NCBI GenBank assembly: GCA_965153455.1
Contig: OZ234493.1
Location: 5,890,001 to 5,954,000, forward strand
From: Sphagnum compactum
Taxonomy: Eukaryota > Bryophyta > Sphagnopsida > Sphagnales
Direction of reading: 5' to 3'
DNA length: 64,000 nt
The notes under the pieces were generated by a model that searched no databases, was not told where the DNA came from, and saw only the letters and a program-made list of their open reading frames with translations. The translations under genes were made by a program, and so were the position numbers. Shown one piece after another: positions 1-12,789 of the stretch (positions within the stretch are counted from its first letter, which is position 1; every line of letters starts with the position of its first letter).

Positions 1-3000
1 CAATTCATGTGACTTATTTAATAGCACTCACACCCGTAGAAATATCTTGAGTTGCAAATGGTCATTGCAACTCAAAAACCTAATTCCAAAGCCAATTGCA
101 AATCACCCCATTTTCTCATAATGAATCTTGAGAAATTTTTTTTTTCCAACATAATTATGTTTTCCAACAAAAATTGCCACTTTTGTGAATTCAAAAAGTT
201 GAAGGAGTAAAAACATTGCATTGATGTGGTCACCATTTTAGAATTATATTTGTAAAGGATGAATGGGTTGTACAAAGGTCCAACATTTTGAGCTTATGAT
301 GAATCTATGATAGGTTAAGTTTCAAGTGGACATCTTGAATCTTATTGGTGTTTACTTCATCTGAGTGAAGAATGGTATGTCATTGTTACATCTTCAATGC
401 CTACTACCTAAACTTACTACCAAAAAACTACTTACTAAAGATCCATCAAATATTTGTTCTATGATCCTTTGGAGAAATTATCAAAGGTAGCTAGGTGTTT
501 ATTTATTTATTTTAATATTCAAGTAAGCTCATTGGCAAGGATCCCCAAAAGGAACTAGCAATAAATGACAACAACTTATGGGGGACAATTTTTTTTCTTT
601 CAAAAACCTTATTGCAAATGGTGACCTAACTATTGCCTAGGTCTAAATATGGTGATTTTATTTTATTTTTTCAAAAAATGGCAAAAGAAAACTTCAAATC
701 TATGAATTTTTCATGATTCATTTACTTTTCTACCTAAAAAAACACTAATTCATATCATTTGTCAAATCTAGGAGCTATGTTAACATGTAGATGTTCAATT
801 GAAATGCAAAAACATCTTGGAAAATCATCAAATGGTCCTATAATGGTGTATGAGCATCTTATTAAACCCAAGATACTTAAATCATCTTCAATAACTCTTT
901 ACACAACAAACCAAATAATCTTATGACAACATAAGATTATTTCAGCATATTTGATAAACCTATATCTCCCCAGACATTGTTTATTTTACATGTCAATTTA
1001 CTAATGAAGGAAAAATTGTTTTGCAATAACACAACATGTTTGATCACTTTTTATAATTTGATCATGTTTCATTATGGTCAAAAATTGACATTCAAGGTGA
1101 ATAATTTTGTGTGGTATCACAATAAAATCTTGTGCACAATTAAAACTCCACTATTGTTGTACATAAACATTCTGATGCGTACACGAAGATTATATCACAA
1201 TCATGCAAAATTTTCAAACCACAATATTTTAGTGAAACAAAAACATATTATCACAAGACAATCCATAAAATCAAGTACTTACATAATCATAATCAAATGC
1301 ATTTTACCTTGCAAGTTCAAAATGGTTGTGCAACATGTCAAAATATTTGTTCACAACCACACAATGATATTATCTTTAACTAGGGCTCCGCATTGCTATG
1401 CACAACCCTTTACGCAATAAGCATGTAGAATGTTTAATTGCATAAATTTCATGACATTAGGATGAAATATAAACACTATAAGGACTTCATCCACAATAGA
1501 ATCGATAATTATTTCTATCCATTTTTTCTTTTGGCACCTATCAAAAAAGCGATGGCATTTCCTATAACCAACACTTTGTTGGGCACATTTTTTTGAAATG
1601 ATTGTCACCTGTAATTAATCACATGAATCACTTGTTGGTTGGAAAGCAACAAATGTAAACAAAATATGTGGAAAATCCAAGATGGGAAAATTTCTCACTT
1701 TGATTACACCTCAACTGTTGAGCTTGAGATCAATGTCTTCTTGCTTAATTTTTCCTAGGGTTTTTGGTTACTTGTGTGGGATACAAAAAATACATAATTT
1801 CAATGTTTTTAATACTTAGATATGAATACACATTGTGTTAAGGCCTAGGAAGATATTTGTGGATAAAGTCATCTGAATGGGAAATTTTTTAAAACGAACT
1901 AAAGTAGGGAAATCAAAGGATAAGTTTTTTTATGATGGGGCTTAAACACTTTCAATGTATTGCTTTGGAAAGAATATTTTACATATATCAAACTTTTGGA
2001 AAAGGAGTGATATGTTTTGCATTGAAGCACTTTTTAAAATGTTGCCTCATTTTAGGGTATGCATATATTGATTTTTCTACATTTATATTAAATGCAATGC
2101 CAGTAGCATACGCAATAACAAATAAGCCACGTGATGATTAATTGAATTGTTGCATTACATTTGCATAAATATAGTTCAAGTTATCGATATTTATCAATTC
2201 ACTAATTTTTAATTTTGTATTTGCACAAAATATCTTATCATGTGGGGTTTTTGAATCATACAAAATACATGGCATATATGTGTTTCAAGGGTTTAATGCT
2301 ACTAAAATCCAATGGTTCATATTTATGTGTAGATATTGCAGGCATTTGTTTTCAAACCTTCTACTTTTGTAATATATTGAATTGTGATGATATTCATATC
2401 CTTGATGTTGTAACTTTGTCTCAAATAACACTTTCATTGTAGCATTGATATGTTGTGACCTTAACCATGCTATATTATCCATCATTGTTTTTCATCAAGT
2501 TTAAATAAGAATAAGTCTTCATGCCAATATTGATCTTTGTTATATGGTTGAACAAATGTTGAGCAATCAATGTTCTTTTTTTTCTTTATGTGAGGATTAT
2601 TGTTTTTTATTTGTGGATCATGTATTTTGAATATGTTTGATTGCATTGGATTTTGTTATAGAATCATGGAAGATTTTTCTTTTGGGCTTTCAAAAAAAAA
2701 ATGTGGATTCATGTATTTCATTGCACCTTCTTAGAAATTGATGTTTTTAATATCTTCAATTTGAATATCTCATAGGATTACAAGCCCTTCAATTGATCGT
2801 AAACATGAAAGAATCGCATATATGTTGTGCATTATAAACACCATGTGATTTGGTGGTTTATACAAATCAACAATAAGTTTGTCAAAAGTTTGATTTCGTA
2901 CTTTATAATTTGTTAAACAAAAAATTGGATTTAATGGAATTTTTTTCACTTAATAATAATAGTATAAACATGTTCAGGTCCATCATATTGATAATTGAAA

Positions 3001-3002
3001 TT
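1..3002. other. AT-rich spacer, no gene seen
   Basis: No reading frame here resembles a protein family I know, and codon composition is that of plain AT-rich DNA. The longest open frame (977-1420, plus) is rich in His, Ile, Asn and Lys, has no recognisable motif, and is best read as chance. Short poly-A/T runs are common. I see no RNA gene or bounded repeat. Confidence 0.6.
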
Positions 3003-5144
3003 TCAAAAAATAGGAATTATAAGAATGACATTTTTAGTAAAACCATTGAAATTTATGTCTTTTGAATCCAAATGATTAGTATTGAATGTATTGAAATCTA
3101 CAACTGCATATAAAGGAGTTTCTATGAAAGTTGAGTTTTTTCCTTTAATAGAATCATCCATCACAATTTCACGAACCATGCCTATGGTCCTATTTATGAG
3201 CCCAAATTTAAAATATAAATTTTGTATGAGCATGACCTTCATGCCTTTGTATAGTTTTAAGAATGGATATAAATTATTGTTATTAGAGTTTGAAATACAT
3301 TGCCTTATGTTGCATGTTTTCACGTAAAGGTTTGTTTTTATACGTATCCTTGGCAATAATTGTATAACATATGGAATTCTCTTTTTTTGAATGATATTAA
3401 TCATGTGGTGATTAATCATGTCTTTTCATTCATTCTGACGAACAATGTATGTAGCTTTATTCCAAGGGTGTTCAAGTAAATTAATTTGTAATTTTGATAG
3501 AAAACAAGATTTGAGCAATGAAAAATCATCTTTAGTAATTTTATTTTCTTGTACATTATTGAACAATTGAACATATTGAATGTCTTCACTTTGTCGCATT
3601 TTTTGTGTCAAAATTATTTTATTTGGCATTACATAATTTTCCCATGGACTTTTTCCAATGAATTTTTTTTTTTGTGTTTATTTTGTGAAAGTTAATGGAG
3701 GTTTGATATTAGATGTATATAAGGGTATGTCACTTATAGGTGGAAATTGCATGAAGACTCCTAAAAACATAATATTTAATCCACCAAAAGGTTGAAGTGG
3801 TGAAGATTTTAACTTTTGTAATTTAAGATGTATTTTGGTCAACATGGTATATCCCACCATTGATACTTCATCAATAATCAAATAATGAAATTTTGACCAA
3901 TCTTCATTTTTTTTTGTAAATTTCGAAAATCAATATTTCAATCAATTGTTAAACCTATCAAAGAATGGATTGTTGATCCACCTATTAACAAAGCTACACT
4001 TGCAGTGAAAGTTAAAATTTTTAACATGTGAATGTTTTCTTTTAAAAAATGCATTTAGAATTCTAATAATTTGACTTTTCCTAGTTCTAGCAACACTACC
4101 TAAATATATATAAAATTTTGTTCTTTAAAATTACTATATAGTGAAACAATTATGAATTCATCAAATGCTTTAATTTGTAAATCATTCAAATTGAAAGTAC
4201 CTAAGAAGCACTTCATTTAAAATTGAATTATGAGTATTGGTGAACTTTGATGAAAGAGGATTATGAATATCAATGACCATGTCCAAAAAAATATTTTCCC
4301 CCTTGCATTGATTTGGAAGGTTAAAATTTTCATTCTTGCATTCATAAATAAGGTTTTTGTTTTTGTATTCCTAATTTTTCATATGTGTTATTGATGAAAT
4401 TAGGGTTCAAGTTATCATTGGTTGATTCAAGTTCTACATTTGAATGATTCTTATGAAGTGATTTCAATATTTTGATACTATTTTTAAAATTAGAGGTTTT
4501 TGACAAATTTAACTATCATATCATATGGTTGATTTATATGATAATGTACATCATTTTTATGCATGCTCATAAGTAGTTTTAATATGTCAAACACATTTTT
4601 GTTTACTTACGTGACACATAAAATATTAAATGTCAAGTGCTAGATTTGATTTGAAATTTTATTTTTTATTTACATTGTTGTCATTAGTTTTCTTGATACA
4701 TATCTCAATATCATCATTATAATCATCGACATTTTTATTGTAAAGGGGATTTATGAAGTCATCTATATGTTCTTTTCATCTTGGCATTCATTTTCACTTT
4801 GTTTCATCATTCTATCAACATCTTTTAATTCTTTACATTCATGTAATATTCCAATGTTTTTAATAATAGATTTATTAAAAGTTGAAACTTTTTGGTAAAC
4901 AACGTTAAAAATTGCATCCACGATATATTTATTGATTTCTTTATATCTATGTAAATTCTGCAGGTGTGAGCAAAATGCAAATAATATGAGCATAATTTTC
5001 AGGTTCATTTTTCTGTGATGGTACATCTCCTAATACACCCCATGCTAGCAACTCCCGTACACTATCCACAAATCTGTTTGGGTTATGAAGAAATCTGCAT
5101 TCTGCAATGTGGCAAAGGAGGTGATACTGTATCTTGGTTTGCAC
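3003..5144 (-). pseudogene. Decayed Helitron-type PIF1-like helicase
   Basis: Read on the minus strand, pieces of one protein appear in order across several frames. At 5144-4763 is a stretch with GVLGDVPSQKNEPENYAHI followed, one frame over, by IIKNIGILHECKELKDVDR, which I associate with the region just before the helicase of plant Helitron-like proteins. At about 4190-4020 come LNDLQIKAFDEFI and a worn Walker A (GSVARTRKS, where GxAGTGKS is expected). At about 4000 is GGSTIHSLIGL. At 3881-3678 come MIIDEVSMVG (Walker B) and FMQFPPISD. At 3419-3003 is the C-terminal PIF1 part (LINRTIGMVREI, YAVVDFN). In the family this helicase works with an HUH endonuclease in rolling-circle transposition; no HUH motif was found here. 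Frameshifts, stops and lost Walker A glycines show it is dead. Its upstream end lies within 200 bp of the starch synthase fragment. Confidence 0.8.
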
Positions 5145-5345
5145 ATTTATAATGGATGGAGATTAGCTAAGTACATCTTCATGGATTTGTCTCTGGTAAC
5201 TGGTTGGCTTTGCATTTGGGGTGCATGTGCCTTTCATCAGTATATCTTTTGATCACAATGACATATGTTACAATTTCTACAGTTTGTTGGTTGGGCTGAC
5301 AAGCATGTGTCAAAACAAAAATTACCTGTGTCACTGAACTTGCAG

Positions 5346-7879
5346 GGAGGACTTGTATTCTCAAATGTTGTGACAACAGTGTCCCCTACATATGCTCAAG
5401 AAGTACTGAGGCCAGAGGTTTGTGAAAAATCATATCTCAATGTCAAGACTGTTTATGAATCTAAGAGCTTCTTTTAGGAAACTTAGTCGTGAGATGAGAA
5501 GGCTTTTCTTGTGTTCAAGGGTGCCATTAATCATCTGATCACAAGACTTCTCATTTGCAGGGTGGCATCAAACCCTACGTCAACACTCAAGAAAGTTTTT
5601 TGGAGTTCTGAATGGCATTGATGATGAGGCATGGAATCCAGTTGCCGACTCTCTCCTTGATCACCAGTACAGTGCAGATGACTTGAGGGGGAAGGAAGCG
5701 AACAAAACAATGTTGAGAGAACACTTGGGACTGGCAACTCAAGGGGATGATGCCAGAAGACCACTTGTAAGCTGCTATCCATAGTGTTGAAGGTTGTCTT
5801 GAAAGCTTGCATCCTGGTGATCAAAGCCATAAGAGCGAGTCATGAAGTATCTGTTTCTCCTTCACAAATTCCAGCAATTCTTCTGGATAATCCAATCTTG
5901 GTCATGAAGTCCATGTTTGTTCCCCCCACTCGTTATCTATCATTGATTGAAATGAGAGTTTTCACATATAGACCTGTGCACACAAACCTCTGATTACAAG
6001 GAAAAATGTCCTTTCATGTTTCGTTGGTTCTTTGGAGGAGATTTACTGGAGTTGGGGTCTAAGAGGGGAACTGGAAAGGTGAGGTGGCCAGGATGGGTGT
6101 ATAACAAGGCTAGTGCCACAAAAAGGTGTGCACTTGATACGCCATTCCATTTACCGCACATTAGAGCATGATGGCCAATTTATCCTTCTAGGCTCTAGTC
6201 CAATTCCTCATATTCAGGTGCGGCTCATGTTGCATTGGGCCCATATATACATTCTTTCAAAATGTTTGACAAGGATGGATTTAAATTTTCTATTCAAACC
6301 ATGGTTGTAACTATCTTTACACTGGTGGTCTATAGCATGAGTTTGAAGGAATTGCACGCCAATTTGATAATCACCCTCAAATTCGACTGGTGTTAAAGTA
6401 TGATGACGCCCTCTCCCACTCTATCTATGCTGCATCGGACATCTTTGTGATCCCCTATATATTTTAGCCTTGTGGTCTCACACGGGTCAGGTGCTCCAAT
6501 TTTACTTTGACTTTTCAAAATGTTGAGCTAGCAAGGTGATCAATCTATTTAAAAAGCAGCCTCTTTCAGCTTGCATTATCCTTGGCCTCACTCCGCAAGG
6601 TGTAGGTCTTTTGTAGCTGATTTTAACAGTGAAGAATTAGACTAGTTCAAGAAAAAATGTTCACACAAGTACATGATGAAGTTTGCATCCCTTTTAATAT
6701 CTTGTTTTGTGTCATAAAAACATAATTTCTGAGTTTAGTTGGATGGCACTGTAATGGCCAACATTGAATCATTTTTATAGCAGTTATTTGTAATATTTAT
6801 TGGAGGGTTTTTTGGCGTAACATTCACTGCCCTAAGGCATTTTGGTGTAATGTGCAGTCATAAATTATTGCCTTGGTTTTCATGCTGGGTAAGACCCTCA
6901 GAGTGGGGCATCCCCAAATTTTGGGCCTGAGCTTGTGTCTCAGCTCACAGTAGGTCCTTGTTTCAGGAATGCCCCACTACTGGGGCCTTACCCTACACTC
7001 AGTGAGGAATTCTGTACTGATTTAGTGTGTGCTTGCAGATGATAGCAATGCAGTATGGCTCCATACCAGTGGTCCATGAAACTGGAGGACTTGCAGACAG
7101 GTGAGTGCACTTCTTCACCACACTTTTCTTCTCTCTATAAGAAATCATTTGCACCTTCAGATCTCAACAACCAGATTCATTGCCCCTGATATTATAATTA
7201 TTGCAACAATTTCTTTCAATTCAGGTTGCTTTCACATGGCAAGATAGGTGGTATCCTGAGCAAAGAGAAGACAAAATTTTGACAAAGTTATGTGTTTCCT
7301 GACATGACAGTGTGTTTGATGTGGATAACTAGAGCATTCCCATTGAGAAACGCAATGGCTTCTCATTTCAGTCACCTGATGAAGAGGTGAGAAAATGGTC
7401 AGAATGTTTAATGGCACCATGTTGTGTGTTTAAGATGTCAAAATGTCAAGGAAAGAGAGTGGGGACTGTGCATAACAGTTATGTGTGCATGTCAGGATTT
7501 CTAAGGGTTTATGTTTGCAAGCCCCAAGCAAATTTCCAGAACATTTGGACATGCAATGATGTCCATGATGTTGGACCGTTTCCATATGACCATCATACCT
7601 GGATTTCCTGACAGGTTAATGATTGCAAGGTTTCCAAAAATTTCCAAGGGATTCCACACTTTTGACATAAGTGGTTAGTCTGTGCTCTCAATGTCTCCTG
7701 TGCAGGGATTGAATTGGGCTTTGGACCGAGCAATCTCCTACTACAAGAAAAAACCAAATTGGTGGAGGAAACTGGTGAAAAAGGTGATGAAGATTGATTT
7801 CAGCTGGGACATTTCAGCTGATCAGTATGTGGATCTTTACAACCAAATTGTAACAAATGTGCACATAACCAAGGCATGA
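5346..7879 (+). pseudogene. Starch synthase IV-like 3' gene fragment, broken
   Basis: Seven exon-like blocks with GT-AG borders encode the glucosyltransferase (GT5/GT1 fold) half of a plastid granule-initiating starch synthase: 5346-5417 (GGLVFSNVVTTVSPTYAQEV), 5561-5766 (KFFGVLNGIDDEAWNP), 6092-6217 (CITRLVPQKGVHLIRHSIYR, GSSPIPHIQ), 6336-6485 (LKYDDALSHSIYAASDIF), 7039-7100 (MIAMQYGSIPVV, ETGGLAD), 7311-7386 and 7706-7879 (KIDFSW, natural TGA). HLIRHxIYRTLE and SSPxPHIQ point to class IV rather than classes I-III; that is from memory of the family. Damage: TAG at 6465-6467 where IF(E)PCGL is expected, TAG at 7330-7332, and a reading-phase mismatch between the first two blocks with loss of a few residues. 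The catalytic ADP-glucose KxGGL region and the whole N-terminal half are missing. Retained introns show DNA-level duplication, not retroposition. Confidence 0.85.
6887..6993. repeat. 107-bp inverted-repeat element (MITE-like) in an intron
   Basis: The ends are an inverted repeat: GGGTAAGACCCTCAGAGTGG at the left and, on the opposite strand, GGGTAAGGCCCCAGTAGTGG at the right. About 22 of 28 positions pair. It lies in the intron between the fourth and fifth starch synthase blocks and is more G+C-rich than its surroundings. I could not find a clear target-site duplication. It could be a MITE or a hairpin-forming sequence of other origin. Confidence 0.55.
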
Positions 7880-10740
7880 GTTCTGACCCAATGCTCCACT
7901 CCCTGTCTCCAGATGGCAAACTATGTTGGTTGAGGGTCATATTCCAACTCTATGATTTTGATTCCTAGTTTGTCAACACTCGTTCACTCTCCAAAGGAAA
8001 TATTTCCCCTAGAGAGTCCCTCACTGGATATGACATCAGGTCTAGTCCAGATTCCAATGGGCCACTCAGATGTACAGTCCTTCCTCACACGAGGAATGAG
8101 ACCCAGAATTCTAACCAATTTGAGGATTCTACTGAAGTTTGTGACAGCAAAATTCTGGCTGCTCTTTGCTGTACATGAGCACTAGTGTATGGTGAACACT
8201 AAACATGGTTCAATTGCAACTCAAATGATAGCTAATCTCCACTCTTTGGAAGGCATAATACATCTAGACAATTTGGAATTGCAACAACTCTTTGAGCCTG
8301 TTCAGAAAATACTTGTTCAAACACAGATTATTTGTTTCTGCTGACTTGAATAACTGAAAAACCTTTCTTGAGACTCAACTGGTTTTGGAGTGAGATAATT
8401 CATGTACTTTTGAAGGCTTTTCTGTATTTGAGATTGCCTGTGGTTTCAGTTTGATGTCACTCACGGTGAAAAGTAGGATACAGCATAAATGCCAAGAGTA
8501 TCTTATTCACAGACCTTTCACTATGTCACTATGTGAATCAACTGCAGAGACATTGTTTATGCCCTGTTAGACCTGTCTCCACCTAACAGAATGCAACCTT
8601 GCCCTGTTGAGCTCCCCATGTCCCTAGGTGGAATAGGGTCTGTTTTGGTTTCTGTCTGTTCTGGCAGAAGTGATGCACATTAGTCCTAATCCCCCAGTTC
8701 TGTTTCCTTGACTTCCACTTAATGCAAGCACAAGTGATGACAACATCAAAGTATTATCTCTACATAGATAATGACCAACTCCATCATTAACACATTCATA
8801 TCACCAAGATTTCTACGAGTGCTAATTAAGGTCTTCACACAACTGATGGGACATCTTTTTCTGTGTTTTTGTTTGTCACTGAGAATATTCATGTCATTGT
8901 GAAGTTGTTGCATTTTCAGGGAATGTAAGCAAATACCAGCTGGGGGATAATATTGCTTGTTCATTGCAATGCTTTTATGCAAGGGATGCTAGAGTACTGG
9001 TATTCAAGGAGATGTGATATCAGTCTGGTATATACGTATGTCAAAATCTATTTTCTTTTCAATAGCACTCTAGGAATCAGGATATGAGTAGATCAATCAT
9101 CCAGAACAACAGATATCAAGTATCAACTTCTCCAGCACGTGTAGGAATTGACTATGATCAATGGAACATGTTTTGAGACCTATAGGAAAATGCTTCGGTG
9201 CTCAAAACCAACAATATATATACCAAGTCAAAATGTTACAAATAAGCTATGTTACACATAGTTTGAAACTTCCTCCATCTTGCAAATTGGCATTCATGTT
9301 GCCTTTACTTTAACAATTGATGCATTCTACAACTTCCAAATGGATGGCTTATAACAGGTGCACAACAAGGAAGAACTATTGTGATTACATGCAAAAGTTA
9401 ATACATGTCTAGTAGGGTCTAGGTTTTTGACTGTTGCCTTAGATTCATACTGGGGACAACATCACTGCGCTCAGGTTAAACAAGCATGGTAGGTTCTTTC
9501 ATAGCAATGCAAAGATCTGGCTCATACTGGCCCCAAAAATGTATACCGAATGATGGAACTTTCAGTCTCTTATTATACCCCATTCACACATAGTGTTAGG
9601 ATGCTACTATGAAAATAGGTTAACACTTTAGTTCACGTTATAAAACTAACAGGTATGATAACTTTACCATTAACCTCAATGATACATTGCTATGGAAAGA
9701 TGGTACATCACACAAAGTCAGTCATGCAACATTTTAATGATATTGATTCACATCTATGCGTAGAGGTAGCAAGAAAAATTATCATCATGTCATCACTTCG
9801 TAGCTTTTTGCACAACTTCGCATCATTTTTTGCATTCACAATGTCAAGGTTTTTGCATTGTGTCAAAGCTTTTCTTAATGGTCATCATCTTTTGTACTGT
9901 CATTTTGCTTTCTATTGCCTCACCATCACTCTTCCATCTTTTCATGTCTGCATTCGGTCTACTTCAAATTGCTTCATTTGCACTTTGTATCTATGTGATG
10001 TGCACCCCATTTCTATTATATTGCATCACCATTGCAATCAACTGTACTTTTTCATCACAATTGTCATGTCCCTATTGCTTGATTTTGGCTTCATTATTTA
10101 CAACATTTCACAACGAGCTTTGACAATTTGTTTTTCTTACAATTATGTTGTAATTGGATCAAGACCTATTGTATTTCAATGTGCACATTGAATTGATGGA
10201 TGCAACCAAGATTCATAAAGCTCTTGTAATTGGGTGTATAATGCTTTTGATAAAAATCCTTCAAGAGCTTGTTATTGCCGATCTAGCTTTTTCAGTTTTG
10301 AACTTTGACACAACCCTAGAAGAAATTTCATGCAATTTTTTTCTTTTTGCAAGGCTTCATGATTTTCATATGTCAAATGGTTTCAATAGTTGCAATGTGT
10401 GGGGGTGGAAAAGGACAACATTTCTTCTTGTGTTAATAGAGTTTAAGGGTGTAATGTTGCCATAAAAAAAATTAGTTTAGGTTGGAACTACATTCTACAA
10501 GTGATCTATAGGAATTTTACCAAAAACATATATATTAAATTAACATTAACATTTCAAAATTCTAAAGGGTGTACAAAACCTTTTTGTGACATCTTTAGAT
10601 TTTTGTGGGTGCCTAATGTGGTGTCCAACAACCTTATAGAAAATATAATACTATGCATATTTCAAAGACTGAATGCATATGGTACTATTGATATTTGTAG
10701 TTGGAAAACTAAGATAATAACATGTTTAATGGACATGTTT
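7880..10740. other. Spacer, no gene seen
   Basis: This covers the region 3' of the starch synthase fragment. The 178-codon frame at 9655-10191 is rich in His, Phe, Leu and Cys because the DNA is a run of TCATC/TTTGCA-like words. It has no domain signature, and overlapping frames on the same strand are equally open. I see no RNA gene and no bounded repeat. Confidence 0.55.
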
Positions 10741-10904
10741 TAATTCTTGTTTTTCTCTCTCCATTTGAGAAAGTCCATTCACCCGAATTTCATCTGCTTT
10801 TACTTTTGCTCGTTGCAAGCGAATTCGAGCTTGTCCAAGCACGGAGATTAATTAATCAAATTCGTGGTCCTCGTCTCTGGATCGATTTTTATACTCACTA
10901 GGTT

Positions 10905-10990
10905 TAAGTCTTACTCCGGTGTCAGAGAGGCCTGAAAGATGGTGGCTTACCCTGTGGCAGATGTCAGCGGTTCGAGTCCGCTTGTCTCCA
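10905..10990 (+). pseudogene. trnA-UGC: Plastid trnA-UGC 3' exon and intron end in nuclear DNA
   Basis: 10956-10990 is the 3' exon of the intron-containing plastid alanine tRNA: a variable region GATGTC, a perfect T arm AGCGG-TTCGAGT-CCGCT and the 3' acceptor strand TGTCTCC plus A. Just upstream, GGTGGCTTACCCTG resembles the end of the plastid trnA group II intron as I remember it. The 5' exon with the anticodon is absent, so no tRNA can form. Compared with the remembered plastid sequence, GCGGCGG reads GTGGCAG and TTATCTCC reads TTGTCTCC. The first two changes are CG-to-TG/CA, as expected of methylated nuclear insertions. A mitochondrial source cannot be excluded. How far the organelle DNA extends upstream (perhaps to 10,770) is unclear. 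Confidence 0.75.
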
Positions 10991-11670
10991 GCCTGTAATC
11001 TGAGCCAATACAATGGCATACGTGTGATAGCATGAAATAAGTATGATAATAGGCAGGTACTCAATTATCTCATTCAGTTTGAAAGAGTTGTAGTTTCTTT
11101 TGAAGTTGGATTTGCCTAAAAATGTTATACAAGGTTGCAACCTTTTTTGAAGTGAATAATTAATTGAAATAATGTTTTAGACAATTGAAATATTATTGAC
11201 AATGTAAATAAGGTTCTACGTTTCTATTTTCATGAAGATTACAAAGTCAATTAGGAAATTTTTTTCTTTGTGTATTCTTTTCATGTCAATGGATATTTAT
11301 GTCCCACAACTAAAGTAAGAAAATATTTTTGAGCTTGTTTAATGCTTATACAAATGGATTATTCTTATGGCAACTTGTACCTTGTGTTAGAACTATTGTA
11401 ACTTAAATTTGAATCATGGACAATGATGGAGAATTTGACAAATGAAAAATCAATTGGTTTTACAATGTTGCATAAATCCATGGTCCATGTTTAACTATAT
11501 TGAATGTAAATCATTAAGTCCAAACATGACTTCAAAAGCTGGAACTAGGTGTTCCCATATTCCATAATTAACATTTGACATTTGTTAGATGAACTTGTTT
11601 GATGTATTTCCAAACTATGTGGCAAATAACTAATTATGTTATTGCAATAAGGAAAAAAAGGAAAGAAGCT

Positions 11671-12599
11671 ATGGTAGACTTAGTTATTGCAAGTTCTGTT
11701 TTGGATGTCACAACAAAAATTGCAACTAAATTACAACAATATCACAAAAGGTGGTATTGTGCTTTGAAAACATTTCAAAAGTTTGAGCATTTACATGCCA
11801 AGCTAGAGGACAAGAAAGATGCATGGGATGTTGCATTAATGGTTTATTCATTGTCTAACAATAAGTGTTTAAAGAGACCCTTGAAAAGCACTTATTGATT
11901 GTTGGATGAACAAAACCATAAGATGATTGAATTGTGAAACAATTGTTGGTTTGCATGGATGATCAAGGTTGAAACATTCCTTGAGAAATTGCTAAACCCC
12001 ATCCAAAAAATATTTGACACTTTTAAAGAGATCCCAAAATGGTCCAAGAAGAAAAAGTTCACAAAATCATACTTGGGAAAAAAAATTGGATAATCCACCT
12101 AATCCTTTGGGTTTTGATCATGATCCACAAGTTGTGGTGTAGGAACACATGGAAGCTAAAGTGAGAGAAATTCTTAAAAATTGAAAGCTTGGAAGTAAAG
12201 TTGTGATTATATGTGGAGAGGCTAGATCAAGGAAAACTTGCCTTGCAAAATCTATAGCATATAAATACAAATAGATGCAAAAGTCAGAATCCATGTCAAC
12301 CTAAGCAAATAATGTCAAGGAAATTAATTCAACATTCCAAGATGGGGTTGTATTTTTGACATTTGATGTTATTGCAACCAACAACAAAATGTTGTGTAAT
12401 GAGATTTTATGACATCTATTCGAATATTGTCTTAAAGGAGAAAAAGACACAAAATTTCAACAACAAGGCCTCTCATATACAAGTTATGTGCGACAATGTA
12501 ACTTTAAAAAACTACCAAAAAAATTGGTGAAACAAAATCTCCTCATTATTTTGGATGATGTACAAAACTTGAAAGTGATAAAAACTTCAATTTTGTGAT
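11671..12599 (+). pseudogene. Decayed NB-ARC (NLR) disease-resistance gene relic
   Basis: A frame from 11671 gives MVDLVIASSVLDVTTKIATK and about 75 residues that look like the helical N-terminal domain of a plant NLR. After breaks, a second frame holds KVVIICGEARSRKTCLAKSI (12203-12250). This has the shape of the NB-ARC P-loop, normally GxGGxGKTTLA, with two glycines lost. In the same frame LLIILDDVQNLKVI (about 12540-12580) matches the kinase-2 motif LLVLDDVW. At least three stops lie between the two motifs, and no leucine-rich repeats follow. In the family NB-ARC is the ATP/ADP switch of intracellular immune receptors. This copy cannot make one. It sits between the organelle insertion and a Harbinger relic. 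Confidence 0.6.
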
Positions 12600-12789
12600 A
12601 AGGATGTGAAGTAGCATGTGAAATTTTTTGATGTTGATGTATCCTTGTGATTCATGAACAAGTGTTATATGTTGGTCAAGGTAGTGGGTTAGCTCCTTGT
12701 GTAAACATTTTTTAGACTTTTCACAATTGTCAATAACATGAGGATCTATTGGATCATTTGCATTTTGGCCTTTGTGTATATCAATTGCT

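Noticed and set aside
977-1420. 147-codon open frame (plus)
   Set aside because: Rich in His, Ile, Asn, Lys and Thr, with no motif and no intron/exon context. Typical of AT-rich spacer.
9655-10191. 178-codon open frame (plus), longest single frame outside the RMR gene
   Set aside because: His/Phe/Leu/Cys-rich because of TCATC and TTTGCA words. An overlapping frame on the same strand is equally open, and no family signature is present.
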